Origin: Terriglobales bacterium
GTDB lineage: Bacteria; Acidobacteriota; Terriglobia; Terriglobales; Acidobacteriaceae
Direction of reading: 5' to 3'
NCBI GenBank assembly: GCA_035561515.1
Contig: DATMXP010000047.1
Location: forward strand, 23,824-87,823
Length of the DNA: 64,000 bases
Shown here: in pieces, positions 51,185-61,000 of the stretch
Layout of the letters: the number at the start of each line of letters is the position of its first letter
How positions within the stretch are numbered: the stretch's first letter is position 1
Translations under genes and position numbers: made by a program
The notes under the pieces: model-generated
Told to the model about the DNA's origin: nothing
Databases searched by the model: none
Seen by the model: the letters and a program-made list of their open reading frames with translations, nothing else

Positions 51185-51309
51185 TGGGTCGAATCCTAAT
51201 CGTGAATCCAACCGTGGCGCAATCAAGCATTTCGTCCCGGCGAAGCATTTTGTGGAAAACAACTATTGAAACTTTCAACAGCGGCGGCCATCAGAATGTC
51301 AGTAGTAAC

Positions 51310-51338
51310 TTGTGACACTAGCCATGCTTTGCCATAAT
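51310..51338 (+). promoter_or_regulatory. Promoter of the 51359 gene
   Basis: TTGTGA (51310-51315), 17 bases, CATAAT (51333-51338), placed 20 bases before the ATG. Confidence 0.55.
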
Positions 51339-51358
51339 GATTGGATTCTTGTTAGTTC

Positions 51359-52201
51359 ATGAACGTTTATAAGCCAATCTCCTTTATATTGGCTGCCTTC
51401 ATAGCATTAGGTTCTGCACAGCTCGTTGCTAACGACGCTTCGCCAGTGCTATTGGCTGACGGAAATACGTCCGCCTCGTCGATACCGCAGCTTAACCTTC
51501 CCATCCCTCGCGCCCGCATGTCGTGGGAACTCGCCCTCGATACCTATGAGCAGAACAGCTTGCGTCAGGCGAGGGAACTCGGCGACTACACGGACGAAAC
51601 CACCATCGAGGCCGAGCTTCCGCAGAGCGCCCAGAAAGGCCGCTTCCGGCTGAAGCGCATGTTCTCGGCGCCAAAGTCACTGGCCTTCAAGACCATCGAT
51701 TTCGTCGGCGACAATTTCGTAAAGACCAACGTCATCGCCCGCCTGCTCCAGTCGGAAGTCGACCACGTCCAAAAGGGCGATAACTCCGACACGGCGATCA
51801 CGTCCGCCAATTACAAGTTCAGCTATAAGGGGGAAGACGTCATCGACGGTCAATCCGTCCACGCCTTCCAGATCAAGCCTCGCAAGAAGCGTATTGGCTT
51901 GTTCAAGGGAAAGGTTTATCTCGACGTCTACACCGGACGCCTGCTTCGCGCCGAAGGCCGCGTTGTGAAGTCACCGTCGTTCTTCGTGAAGAAGATCGAC
52001 TTCGTCCAGGACTATTCCCAGGTCGGCGACTTTAACCTGGTCTCCCGGATTCATTCGGTGGCACAGGCACGCATCATCGGACGCACCATCGTGGATATCA
52101 CGCACAGCGACTTCCAACTGAAGCCGCTTGCCCAACATCAGGCGAGCACCGAAAGTCGCCCGCGCACTTCGGCCAGCCTCGATACGCAGGGCTACCGCTA
52201 G
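51359..52201 (+). CDS. Exported protein of unknown function, possibly envelope lipid-binding
   Basis: A protein of 280 residues with signal peptide MNVYKPISFILAAFIALGSAQLVAND. No Shine-Dalgarno is evident before ATG 51359. The mature part is beta-rich with many charged residues (ELPQSAQKGRFRLKRMFSAPKSLAFKTIDF, YKFSYKGEDVIDGQSVHAFQIKP, KGKVYLDVYTGRLLRAEG). That strand pattern resembles LolA/LolB or outer-membrane lipoprotein-sorting folds, as an inference only. The tail is Ser/Gln-rich. It has a recognisable promoter and no operon partners. Confidence 0.7.
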   Translation: MNVYKPISFILAAFIALGSAQLVANDASPVLLADGNTSASSIPQLNLPIPRARMSWELALDTYEQNSLRQARELGDYTDETTIEAELPQSAQKGRFRLKRMFSAPKSLAFKTIDFVGDNFVKTNVIARLLQSEVDHVQKGDNSDTAITSANYKFSYKGEDVIDGQSVHAFQIKPRKKRIGLFKGKVYLDVYTGRLLRAEGRVVKSPSFFVKKIDFVQDYSQVGDFNLVSRIHSVAQARIIGRTIVDITHSDFQLKPLAQHQASTESRPRTSASLDTQGYR

Positions 52202-52234
52202 CCATCCGCTAACCGCACAGCGTCGAACCGCTTC

Positions 52235-53251
52235 TTACTGCACCTGGTTCGTCGCTGCTGCCGCCGCGGCGGGTTCTGCTTCTTTCTTTTTTAGGAACTT
52301 CTTCACGTTCAGCAGCGGACGCCCCAGCGACGAGTTATAACCGGTCCACGCATCGTCGTTCTCCGCTTCACGCTCGAACTGCGCCCGCATGCTTTCCATC
52401 TTCGAATCAAGATCGTCCAGGTAATGCAGCATCAGCGCTTCGGGAAACATCGGCAGTTTCGGCGATCCGAACTCATACTGCCCGTGATGGCTGATGATCA
52501 TGTGCTCCACCAGGATCTTCAGCTCTTCGCTGAACCCCGGCACCAGCGCGATCTTCTTATGCAGCATCTCCAGTTCGATGATCATGTGCCCGAGCAACTG
52601 GCCCGACGTCGTGTACGAAATCGAGCGCGCGTACGACAACTCATGCAGCTTGCCGATGTCATGCAGGAAAGCTCCCGTCAGCAGCAGGTCGCGGTCGATT
52701 GTCGGATAGTTGCGGCACACCAGGTCGCATGACCGGAACAGCGACACCACGTGATCCAGCAAGCCGCCGACGAATGCATGGTGCAGCGTCTTCGCCGCCG
52801 GAGCGCACTTGTACCGCGACTCGATCTCCGGATCATTCATGAACGCCCGCAGCAATGCCTTGAGCTGTTCGTTCTGGAAGGTGTCCACGAACTCCCGCAC
52901 CGTCTGCCACAACTGCTCGACATCTTTTTCCGTTTTCGGAAGGTAATCCGAGAAGTCCACCTCGTGCTCTTCGCATTTCCGCACTTTATGGACCGTCAAC
53001 TGGTAACGGTTGTTGTACTTGTTGAGCAGGCCCTTCACCTTGATGAAGTCATCCTGGTCGAAGGCGTCCAGCGCATCCTGCACGTTGTCCCAAATTTTGG
53101 CTTCGATTTGCCCGGTGCGATCCGCCAGCGTGAGGGCGATATATAAGTCCCCCGACTTCTTCGGCTTGATCTGCTTTCCGGCGACCACAAACGTCGTCGT
53201 GATGGTCTGGTTTTCGTACTGGGCTGCGTCGCGGATGTAAAAGTCCTTCAT
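52235..53251 (-). CDS. 3'-5' exoribonuclease of the YhaM/CBF1 type (OB-fold plus HD domain)
   Basis: A protein of 338 residues. Residues ~15-95 are an OB-fold (TFVVAGKQIKPKKSGDLYIALTLADRTGQIEAKIWD). Residues ~150-280 are an HD phosphohydrolase domain: H in LHHAFVGGLLDH, the HD pair in GAFLHDIGKLHEL and a further His pair in HMIISHHGQYEFG. This order is that of YhaM in Bacillus, which degrades short RNA and DNA from the 3' end. The C-terminus is a Lys/Glu stretch followed by an alanine run. Convergent with the upstream exported-protein gene. Confidence 0.9.
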   Translation of the reverse strand: MKDFYIRDAAQYENQTITTTFVVAGKQIKPKKSGDLYIALTLADRTGQIEAKIWDNVQDALDAFDQDDFIKVKGLLNKYNNRYQLTVHKVRKCEEHEVDFSDYLPKTEKDVEQLWQTVREFVDTFQNEQLKALLRAFMNDPEIESRYKCAPAAKTLHHAFVGGLLDHVVSLFRSCDLVCRNYPTIDRDLLLTGAFLHDIGKLHELSYARSISYTTSGQLLGHMIIELEMLHKKIALVPGFSEELKILVEHMIISHHGQYEFGSPKLPMFPEALMLHYLDDLDSKMESMRAQFEREAENDDAWTGYNSSLGRPLLNVKKFLKKKEAEPAAAAAATNQVQ

Positions 53252-53391
53252 AAAGATTGCCTCGGATACCGAGTCGCAATGTTAGCAGGTGATTCCGACC
53301 CCGTCACAGCAGGCGTTGCACTTAGCATTTCCCCGGTTTGCTGGAGTCATTGCCATGTGCATCTCTTCCGGTTACCATCGTTCGAACATCC

Positions 53392-54219
53392 ATGAAGAAC
53401 TTACTCGCAGTCATTTGCCTCCTTGGCCTTGGACTTTCCGCCGTGGCCCAAACTTCACCGGCTCCTAAGAAACCTGCTTCCACGGCAAAGAAGCCCGCCG
53501 CCGCATCCACCGCGAAAAAGCCGGCTGCTCCCGGTTCTGCCGCGCCTGCGCTGACCACGCAGAAGCAGAAGGCCAGCTACGCCATGGGCATTACGCTTGG
53601 CTCCAATCTCAAGCGCCAGGAGGTCGACGTAGACGTCGAAGCTCTCACTGCCGGTTTCAGGGATGTTCTTTACGGCAAGCCGCCGAGAATCAGCGATGCC
53701 GAAGCCCAGGCCGCCCTTGATCAGCTTTCGCAGGAAATGCGAGCCCACATGGTGGAGCGGGTCAAGGCGATGAGCGAAAAGAACCAGAAGGAAGGCGAAG
53801 CGTTTCTCGCCGCCAACAAGACGAAAGAAGGTGTCGTTACCCTTCCCAGCGGACTGCAATATAAGGTCCTGACCCCCGGCACCGGTCCTAAGCCGACCGC
53901 CAATGACACCGTCGTCTGCAACTACAAGGGCACATTGCTCAACGGAACCGAGTTCGACAGCTCTTACAAACGCGGCGAACCGACCAGTTTCCCCGTCAGC
54001 GGCGTCATCAAGGGCTGGACCGAAGCTCTGCAACTCATGCCCGTCGGCTCCAAGTGGCAGCTGTTTATTCCCGGCAATCTCGCTTACGGCGAGCGTGGGC
54101 AGGCCCCCACCATCGAGCCGAACTCAACCTTAGTTTTTGAAGTGGAGCTGCTCTCAATTAAGCCGAAGGAAGAAAAACCGGCGGCAACACCTGCCCCGAA
54201 TCCGGCGGAGAAGAAGTAG
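53392..54219 (+). CDS. Periplasmic FKBP-type peptidyl-prolyl isomerase (FkpA/Mip-like)
   Basis: A protein of 275 residues from ATG 53392 with a signal peptide ending at AVAQ (~21). A Lys/Ala/Pro-rich linker (KKPASTAKKPAAASTAKK) is followed by an N-terminal dimerisation domain (~60-150: QKASYAMGITLGSNLKRQ, helical) and a C-terminal FKBP domain (~155-260: LPSGLQYKVLTPGTG, NYKGTLLNGTEFDSS, VIKGWTEALQLMPVGSKWQLFIP, YGERG). All the usual hydrophobic pocket residues are present, so it should catalyse proline isomerisation and act as a chaperone for envelope proteins. Its stop abuts that of cysE on the other strand. Confidence 0.93.
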   Translation: MKNLLAVICLLGLGLSAVAQTSPAPKKPASTAKKPAAASTAKKPAAPGSAAPALTTQKQKASYAMGITLGSNLKRQEVDVDVEALTAGFRDVLYGKPPRISDAEAQAALDQLSQEMRAHMVERVKAMSEKNQKEGEAFLAANKTKEGVVTLPSGLQYKVLTPGTGPKPTANDTVVCNYKGTLLNGTEFDSSYKRGEPTSFPVSGVIKGWTEALQLMPVGSKWQLFIPGNLAYGERGQAPTIEPNSTLVFEVELLSIKPKEEKPAATPAPNPAEKK

Positions 54220-54912
54220 CTAAATCTGGTAATCCATTTCGATAGCTTCTTGCAGTGTATCGGGGGAACCGTCATGAACGGTTCCCTCAATCTTTTCTAC
54301 GCGATGTTTCAGTTCGCGCACCTGTAACGCAACGGCCGCCAGTGCCTGCGAAAGCGGATCGTTGATCTGTTTCGGATCGGTGATGATCACGCGCTTGCCA
54401 TTCCGCAGCACGATATGTCCGGGTACACCGACAATGGTCGAGTCGGCCGGTACGCTGCGCAGGACCACCGAACCCGCGCCGATTCGGCAGTTGTCTCCCA
54501 CCGTGATATTGCCCAACACTTTTGCGCCCGCCCCGATGACAACTCCATTGCCGATGGTCGGGTGACGCTTGCCTTGCTCTTTGCCGGTTCCACCCAGCGT
54601 TACGCCCTGGTAAAGCGTGACTTCATCGCCGATGATCGTCGTTTCCCCGACCACCACGCCCATGCCATGATCGATGAAGAAGCGCCTGCCGATCTTCGCC
54701 GCCGGATGGATCTCGATTCCCGTTGCCCAACGCGCGGCCTGCGAAAACATGCGCGCCAGCAGTCTTATCCCACGGTGCCAGAGCCAGTGGTTGATCCGGT
54801 AGGCCCAGAGCGCGTGCAGCCCCGAGTAACAGATCACGACCTCGATCGCAGACTTCGCGGCCGGATCGTTTTCTCGTACCCAGGAAATGTCATCCCGCAT
54901 GGATGCAAACAT
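54220..54912 (-). CDS. cysE: Serine O-acetyltransferase (short, EpsC/CysE type)
   Basis: A protein of 230 residues from ATG 54912; a GTG six bases upstream is less well spaced from GAGAG. The N-terminal helical part (DDISWVRENDPAAKSAIEVV) is short, as in plant-like or EpsC forms. The left-handed beta-helix follows with GIEIHPAAKIGRRFFIDHGMGVVVGE, the catalytic His and Asp in IDHG, and GVTLGGTGKEQGKRHPTIG. It makes O-acetylserine for cysteine synthesis. The C-terminal tail is longer than usual and contains a predicted coiled coil (QALAAVALQVRELKHRVEKIE). No cysK adjacent. Confidence 0.93.
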   Translation of the reverse strand: MFASMRDDISWVRENDPAAKSAIEVVICYSGLHALWAYRINHWLWHRGIRLLARMFSQAARWATGIEIHPAAKIGRRFFIDHGMGVVVGETTIIGDEVTLYQGVTLGGTGKEQGKRHPTIGNGVVIGAGAKVLGNITVGDNCRIGAGSVVLRSVPADSTIVGVPGHIVLRNGKRVIITDPKQINDPLSQALAAVALQVRELKHRVEKIEGTVHDGSPDTLQEAIEMDYQI

Positions 54913-54964
54913 GCTCACGCTCTCTTTCAGAAAATTGGCTCAGAAATAATTTCTACCTTTATAT

Positions 54965-55570
54965 CTATGATTTCTCAGCGGGGCTCTGGGATTCAAGTTC
55001 CTGCGTACCCTGCGCCTCGACCAGCAGTCGGTCGATCTCCGTAATCGCCTTCTCCAGCCGTTGTTCCCGCGGGCCTTTCAGCAGAATCCACGGTAGACCG
55101 CGCTTTGTAAGCTCCTCGCTGAATCGCTTGGTCATCCACGGACGGATATGCTGGCCGTCTCTGACTCCGTCGGATTCGAAGGGGATGTCGCAATCGGTAA
55201 GGAGGTATAACGCGTACCGCCGCCGGTTGGCGATCTCTTCCACTTCCGCCGACCACGTACCCACATAACGTTGGTGCCAGATCGCTGTAGCCAGTGCATC
55301 GGTGTCGCAGATGAGTACGCGATTGGCTTTGGCCGCCATCTCGTCTTCATCCTTCTGCTGCTGTTCGGCAATGTGGATGAACTCTTCCGTACGCCACTCA
55401 TAGGAGAACGTATTGATCCCGCTTTGCCGAAGTCGTTCGGTGTACAGGCGGCCGTATTCCGGAACCCAGGCCGTGTCGTAATGCTTCGCGAGATCGCGGG
55501 CCAGAGTTGTCGTGCCCGACGATTCGGCGCCGACGACACATACTCGGATTGGACTCTGCCCCACTTCCAT
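54965..55570 (-). CDS. NadR-like P-loop kinase (AAA_28 family)
   Basis: A protein of 201 residues from ATG 55570 (MEVGQSPIRVCVVG). The P-loop reads GAESSGTTTLA, with threonine where Walker A normally has lysine. I recall the same GxxSSGTTT form in other NadR-type proteins. VPEYGRLYTE, CDTDALATAIWH and TDCDIPFESDGVRDG match the ribosylnicotinamide-kinase domain of NadR. There is no nucleotidyltransferase or HTH domain attached. The role is likely phosphorylation of nicotinamide riboside, but the altered P-loop makes that tentative. Divergent from the GT1 gene, 56 bases apart. Confidence 0.78.
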   Translation of the reverse strand: MEVGQSPIRVCVVGAESSGTTTLARDLAKHYDTAWVPEYGRLYTERLRQSGINTFSYEWRTEEFIHIAEQQQKDEDEMAAKANRVLICDTDALATAIWHQRYVGTWSAEVEEIANRRRYALYLLTDCDIPFESDGVRDGQHIRPWMTKRFSEELTKRGLPWILLKGPREQRLEKAITEIDRLLVEAQGTQELESQSPAEKS

Positions 55571-55626
55571 GGCAACTATCGTACCGCGACTCTCGGCAGC
55601 CAGGTTTGTTACTCTGGTCCCTGCGA

Positions 55627-56904
55627 ATGTCGCCTTCCAGCAAGTCCTTGCATGTCCTTCTCCCCACGCTCGGCAGTGCCGGAGATGTGCACCCAACCAT
55701 TGCGCTCGCTCTGGCATTGCGCGACCGCGGACATCGCGCCACCGTCATCACGAGTCCTTATTTTAAGGAGCAGATCGAATACCTCGGTCTGGGATTCGCG
55801 CCGGTCGGCACCGTTGAAGGGGCTCAACAGGTCTTGGCGAATCCCGACCTCTGGCACCCACGACGCGGTTTCGAAGTCATCGCCCGCAGCGTGATGGTGC
55901 CGTCGATTCCCGCCATCTACGACGCCATCGCCTCGCGCGCGGATCGCAACACCGTCGTCGTGGCTTCGGGAATCTCCTTCGGTGCGCGCATTGCGCAGGA
56001 TAAACTCGGCATCCCTACCGCGACCTTGCACCTGCAGCCCTCCATCGTTCGCAGCCAGGTCGATAACGGTCTCGCCGGTTACGTCCGTATCTCCGCTTCG
56101 CAGCCCATGTGGTTCAAGAAAGCATTCTTCCGGCTCGTCGATTGGTTTGTCGTCGATAAATACCTGAAGCGCCCTATCAACGAGTTCCGCGCCAGCCTAG
56201 GTCTTGCTCCCGTCGACCGTATCTTTCACCAGTGGATACACTCGCCCGATCTCGTGCTGGCATTCTTTCCCGAATGGTTTGCTCCGCGCCAACCCGATTG
56301 GCCCGCGAATCTGCACTGCGTCGGTTTCGTCCTCTGGGACGCCGCCGGACATGCCCCTGTTCCGCCGGACGCCGAACGGTTCCTTGAACAAGGCGAGCCG
56401 CCTGTCATCTTCACCCCGGGTTCTGCCGCTTCCACCCTGCACCGCTTTTTCGAGCAATCCGTGAAAGCCCTTGAGGGAACATCGGTTCGCGCCATGATGG
56501 TCACCAACTTCCCCGAACAGCTTCCGCCCAACCTGCCGTCCAACATCCGCCAGTTCGGGTACCTTCCCTTCAGCGAAGTCTTGCCGCGCGCCGCGCTGCT
56601 GGTCCATCACGGCGGCATAGGCACCATCGCCCAGGCCATCAAGGCCGGCATTCCGCACCTCGTTGTTCCCAATGGGCACGATCAATTCGATAACGGCTGG
56701 CGTATCGAACAGCTTGGGCTCGGGGTGAGCATTCACGGGACTCGATACAAAGCAGAAAAAGTAAAAGCCGCGTTGCGGAAACTGCTGCACGACGAAGCAT
56801 TGCGGAAGCGTTGCCGCGAGTACGCGGATCGCATCGACAGCGAAGCGTCCCTTAATCGTGCTTGCGACCTGGTCGAGCAACTGGCCGCGCGCAAGCTGTC
56901 CTGA
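55627..56904 (+). CDS. GT1-family glycosyltransferase (UGT/MGT-like)
   Basis: A protein of 425 residues from ATG 55627 (MSPSSKSLHVLLPTLGSAGDVHP). GT-B fold: the N-terminal domain has GSAGDVHPTIALALALRDRGH, and the C-terminal nucleotide-sugar domain has FTPGSAA, VHHGGIGTIAQAIKAGIPHLVVPNGHDQFDNG. The HHGGxGT loop binds the donor diphosphate. Relatives glycosylate lipids, sterols, macrolides or rhamnolipid precursors. The N-terminal histidine that usually acts as base may be that of GDVHP. No other glycolipid genes are next to it. The start lacks an obvious Shine-Dalgarno sequence. Confidence 0.88.
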   Translation: MSPSSKSLHVLLPTLGSAGDVHPTIALALALRDRGHRATVITSPYFKEQIEYLGLGFAPVGTVEGAQQVLANPDLWHPRRGFEVIARSVMVPSIPAIYDAIASRADRNTVVVASGISFGARIAQDKLGIPTATLHLQPSIVRSQVDNGLAGYVRISASQPMWFKKAFFRLVDWFVVDKYLKRPINEFRASLGLAPVDRIFHQWIHSPDLVLAFFPEWFAPRQPDWPANLHCVGFVLWDAAGHAPVPPDAERFLEQGEPPVIFTPGSAASTLHRFFEQSVKALEGTSVRAMMVTNFPEQLPPNLPSNIRQFGYLPFSEVLPRAALLVHHGGIGTIAQAIKAGIPHLVVPNGHDQFDNGWRIEQLGLGVSIHGTRYKAEKVKAALRKLLHDEALRKRCREYADRIDSEASLNRACDLVEQLAARKLS

Positions 56905-56910
56905 CTCCGC

Positions 56911-56916
56911 TACAAT
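56911..56916 (+). promoter_or_regulatory. -10 hexamer TACAAT of the 56924 gene
   Basis: TACAAT lies seven bases before the ATG at 56924, with no ribosome-binding site between, again suggesting a leaderless mRNA. It is only a few bases after the glycosyltransferase stop. Confidence 0.45.
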
Positions 56917-56923
56917 GTCCGCA

Positions 56924-57391
56924 ATGCGTTCTGGTGCTACCAACGGTGTGAAAGTTCTTCTCTGTGCGCTCATGTTGTTGCTTTCGGCCAGCGCTTCGAA
57001 GAACAAGTCGTTCTCCCAGGAAAGCGCCATCTCGCTGGTGAAGCGCACCACGGCTTCCATGCTCGATCCAGCGTTGCCTCGACGAGCCTTCGCCGGATGG
57101 GTGGAGGAAAAGTTTCAGGACTGGCGCATCGATTGGGAGATGAACGACTGCAGCCAAATCGGGCGAGAAATCATCTTTGACGGCAAACGCGACATTCCCA
57201 CCTGCGTCCAATTGAATCTCGCCGAACCCGGTCGCGAGAGATCAAGCTCCAGTACGAACGGTTTTCAGATCTTCTTCCTGGTGGGAACCCAGAACAAGGG
57301 ACTGCTGTCCGTTCCGCTGTTCCGAACCGCTCTCCGGGTCGATGAAGATCGGTCCGAAGTCGTCACTCGCCTGAGCGAAGTCGAGCCCTGA
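56924..57391 (+). CDS. Small exported protein of unknown function
   Basis: A protein of 155 residues from ATG 56924 (MRSGATNGVKVLLCALMLLLSASAS). An in-frame ATG at 56915 overlaps the -10 hexamer and is less likely. A signal peptide is followed by a soluble domain with two cysteines (NDCSQIG and PTCVQLN) and RAFAGWVEEKFQDWRIDWEMNDC. No domain recognised. The stop is one base before the GNAT start, so they are probably co-transcribed. Confidence 0.65.
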   Translation: MRSGATNGVKVLLCALMLLLSASASKNKSFSQESAISLVKRTTASMLDPALPRRAFAGWVEEKFQDWRIDWEMNDCSQIGREIIFDGKRDIPTCVQLNLAEPGRERSSSSTNGFQIFFLVGTQNKGLLSVPLFRTALRVDEDRSEVVTRLSEVEP

Positions 57392-57392
57392 T

Positions 57393-57956
57393 ATGGCAAA
57401 TTCCTTCATCTTCAAGCCGCTGACACCCGAGCGCTGGCACGATTTCGAGATTCTCTTCGGCGACAACGGCGCATGCGGCGGATGCTGGTGCATGGCATGG
57501 CGCTGGCGCCACAAGGAGTTCGTCGCCAAGAAAGGCGCCGGAGCCAAGCGTGCATTCAAGCGCATCGTGAACGGCGCCGTTCCCCCGGGCCTGCTTGCCT
57601 ATGCCGGAAAAGAAGCAGTCGGCTGGATCGCCATCAGCCCTCGCTCTGACTACACGCGTCTGGAAGGCTCGCGCGTCCTCGCGCCCATCGACGACCAGCC
57701 TGTCTGGTGCGTTCCGTGCTTCTTCATTCGTAAGGACTACCGCAATCAGGGACTCTCGACAGAACTTCTGAAGGCCGCTGCCGTGTTCGCTAAGAAGCAC
57801 AAGGCAAAGATCGTCGAAGGCTATCCCTATGACGTCGACAAGAAGCTTCCGCCACCATTCGTCTGGACAGGCCTGCTTGGAACATTCAAGAAGGCCGGCT
57901 TCAAGGAAGTGGCGCGCCGCTCGCAACAGCGCCCGATCATGCGGATCAATCTTTAA
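57393..57956 (+). CDS. GNAT-family N-acetyltransferase
   Basis: A protein of 187 residues from ATG 57393, one base after the previous stop. The acetyl-CoA motif A is in CFFIRKDYRNQGLSTELLKAA (pattern R/Q-x-x-G-x-S). A cysteine-rich start (GACGGCWCMAW) is typical of a GNAT subgroup that may bind metal or be redox-sensitive. PRSDYTRLEGS and VEGYPYDVDKK are further conserved-looking segments. Substrate unknown. A strong hairpin follows the stop. Confidence 0.83.
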   Translation: MANSFIFKPLTPERWHDFEILFGDNGACGGCWCMAWRWRHKEFVAKKGAGAKRAFKRIVNGAVPPGLLAYAGKEAVGWIAISPRSDYTRLEGSRVLAPIDDQPVWCVPCFFIRKDYRNQGLSTELLKAAAVFAKKHKAKIVEGYPYDVDKKLPPPFVWTGLLGTFKKAGFKEVARRSQQRPIMRINL

Positions 57957-57961
57957 AAAGA

Positions 57962-57983
57962 AAGACCGCCCGAAGGCGGTCTT
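57962..57983. terminator. Bidirectional terminator between GNAT and the 58002 gene
   Basis: AAGACCGCC (57962-57970) pairs with GGCGGTCTT (57975-57983) around CGAA. The T-rich flank is better on the minus strand (TTCTTTTTAAA). Confidence 0.8.
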
Positions 57984-58001
57984 AAATTGCACCGATTAAG
58001 G

Positions 58002-61000
58002 CTATGGTTTCTTGATGTACACCATGCCTTGATACGTTCCATTGGGATAGAGGCTTATGCTCGAAGTCTTAGTCAGGACGCTCGAGGTTAGGTCAACCCG
58101 ATATGCCTGGAATGCGGGCGACGAGCCTTCATAACCGAGCACGTAAACACGGCTGCCGTCATCGTTTACAACGAAGTCCGGGAAGTTTGCCCTCTCGGTT
58201 TCGGCAACCTTGGTGGGAACTCCCGTCGTTGGATTGACGCTGTAGACCTTGATTCCGCCGCCATAGTCGCTCCAACCGATGAAGAGATACCCGTTCGTAC
58301 TGCGCAGCCGGGTTGGTGGTTCGGCCAACTTTCCGCTTGCCAAACTGCTGGATAACGCTACCGTTCCATCCTGTCCGACGCTGTAGATCTCGAGCGAGTC
58401 GTTGTACGTCCCGAACTCCCATGCCGGGATGTAAAGGAACTTGCCCGTCGAGTCGAACGTCATGGTTTCGACCAGCCGTTTGGTGCTGTGTACGTCCTGC
58501 ATTTCTGTCAGGGCCCCGGTGTTCGGATCGACTGAATATGTCCGCACGTGGAAGATGATGTTTTCCGCTCCATCGACCGTGTTGTAATCACGCGTGACAA
58601 AGTACAGCACCGTGCCGGCGGAGTTTAGTTTCATCCCCTCGCTCGTGAACCCTCCCGGATATGTATTCGGAATTGTTATCAACCGTGTGGATCCGGAAGT
58701 GAACTCAGCCGTTTCGGGGTTGACGTCCACTTTGTCGATGAACACCTCATAGTTCTCGCCATACTGGACCAGGTACACGAACTTGCCACTCGGATGAGGG
58801 GCTATGTTCGGTATGTTCGACGGAAAATCGATGGAGCCAGCTTTGGTTACCGAGCCTGTGTTCCGATTGACCAGGAAACTCGCCATGCGTGAAGGAAGCC
58901 CATACCTATACGAGACGAACATATGTCCCAAAGCATTCGAGACCACAAACTGAGGTTCATAGTTGTTCGGATCGGCAATGCTGTAAGAAGGGATTCCGGC
59001 GAATGAACCCGTGTCGTCCACCAAGACCGCGGAGAGCGGGTTATAGTTCCCAAACGAGAACAGGAACCCGTCGCTCGCTGCCTTCGGCGCATACGCCACG
59101 TCAGGAGTGGTTTCGGTCTTCCACAACAGGTTCGACTGCAACTTGCTTACATCGCCGCCTGTCGCATCCACCGAGTACACATTCAGCTTCCCATTGCTCG
59201 TTCCGGAATAAACAACTCCTCCGAGTGGGTGCACAGCCAACGTGACCGGCCACTCGCTGCTCTCTGCGAACGACTTCTTATACGTCAACGCCCCGGTAGT
59301 TGGGTTGTACTGATAACTGGATATGCTCGCGTCAGTTCCGCTCCACACCGACGCGTACATCCACTGGTTCACCGGATCAAACGCCATCGTCTTGCTTGCG
59401 GTGTTCTGCATGCTTCCGAAACTGGAAAGCGCTCCGGTATCGGCGGCGATGTCGTAGAACAGGATCTGCGAAATGTTGCCATCCTGCGCGAACAGGCGTG
59501 TGCCCGTTGAATCCACTGTCGCGTACTGTCCATACTTCCACGGAGCATACGGCGAACCCGTTACCTGCGTGAGCGCTCCCGTCGTTGCGTCGACCGAGTA
59601 CGCATACATCACGTTTGCGCCATCGCCTCCGGAATCGCTTCCCACCACATACGCATACTTGCTATCCGGTGTGAACGCGATGTGGCTCACATCGCGGCCC
59701 GGCATCGTCACCGATGACTGCGATCCGCCAATCGTTCCGCTAAAGGCGTTGAACGCATACGTTTTGATCGTCGACTCGCACGCCATCGTCGTGCATTCCT
59801 GCGCTGTGTGCCCCGAGCCGTCGGCCACATACAACCGCTTCCCGTCGGGCGAGAAACTCAACTGCGTCGGACAAGGATTCTCCAGCGCGAAGGGCGAGCC
59901 CTGCACCCGATATGGAACCCCCGACAACGTATGGATCCGATACAGGCCCAAGAATCCCGTCGACGTCGAGTCGCATGTTACCGGCCGGTACAGGATCGCA
60001 AGAAATTCCTTGCTCGGATGCATGGCCAGGTGCACCTGCTTCTGACTCAACGAGATCAGTATGTCCAGCGGCGATACATTCATCACGATATTCAGCCTGC
60101 CGTCATCCTGGACCGTGAATATGTGCAGCGCATGATCGGTTGAGTTCTGCGCCATGGCATAAACGAACCCGCCGTAGTTCACCGTAACCGGCACCACGAC
60201 GCCTACACCTGCCGTTCCGGTCTTGCCTCCGAAGGTCGCCGAGATGGTTGCATTCGTTCCGCCCGTCGCCGCCACGCCATAAGCTAGGCCCGCCGTTCCC
60301 GAGTATCCGATCTCCACCTTGCTCGTATCGGAGGACTCCCATGTCGCCTGCCCCGTCACATCCACCGCGTCGTCGTTGTTGTACCGTGCGGTCGCGGTGA
60401 ACTGGAAGGTGCTCCCCACGTTCATCGTTTGCGTCGAAGGCGAAATTTCCACCTGCGTCACCGATGGTGCAATCACATCCAGCCCGGTGGAAATCGTCAC
60501 CGACCCCAGCGACGCCGTGATCGTCACGTGTCCAGTAGACACCCCGGAAACCTGCATCGCCGGTCCCGTCACCTCCGACACCACAGTCGCTTTCGCATTG
60601 TCCGACGACTGCCACACGATATTCGCGAGTGCCGCAGGCGGTGCTGCGCTGCTATCGCTCATCGTTCCCGTCACCGTCATGTGGATCGACGTTCCCTGCA
60701 CCACCGATGCATTCACCGGCGACATGCTCAGCGACTGCAGCACCGGAGCCGTCACCGTGATGCTCGCCGTTCCCGTCTTGCCGCCGAACTGCGCCGACAC
60801 CGTGATGCTCGCCCCAGCCGCGACGCCGTTCACCAATCCCGCCGCCACGCTCACCTTTGTCGTATCGGCCGACGTCCACGTCGCCTGTGTCGTCACGTCC
60901 GCGCTGGTGTTGTTGGTGTATCGCGCGGTTGCCGTCAGTTGATGTGTCTGCCCCACGTTGATCTGCTGAGTCGCAGGCGCAACATCGACCTGTGTCACCT

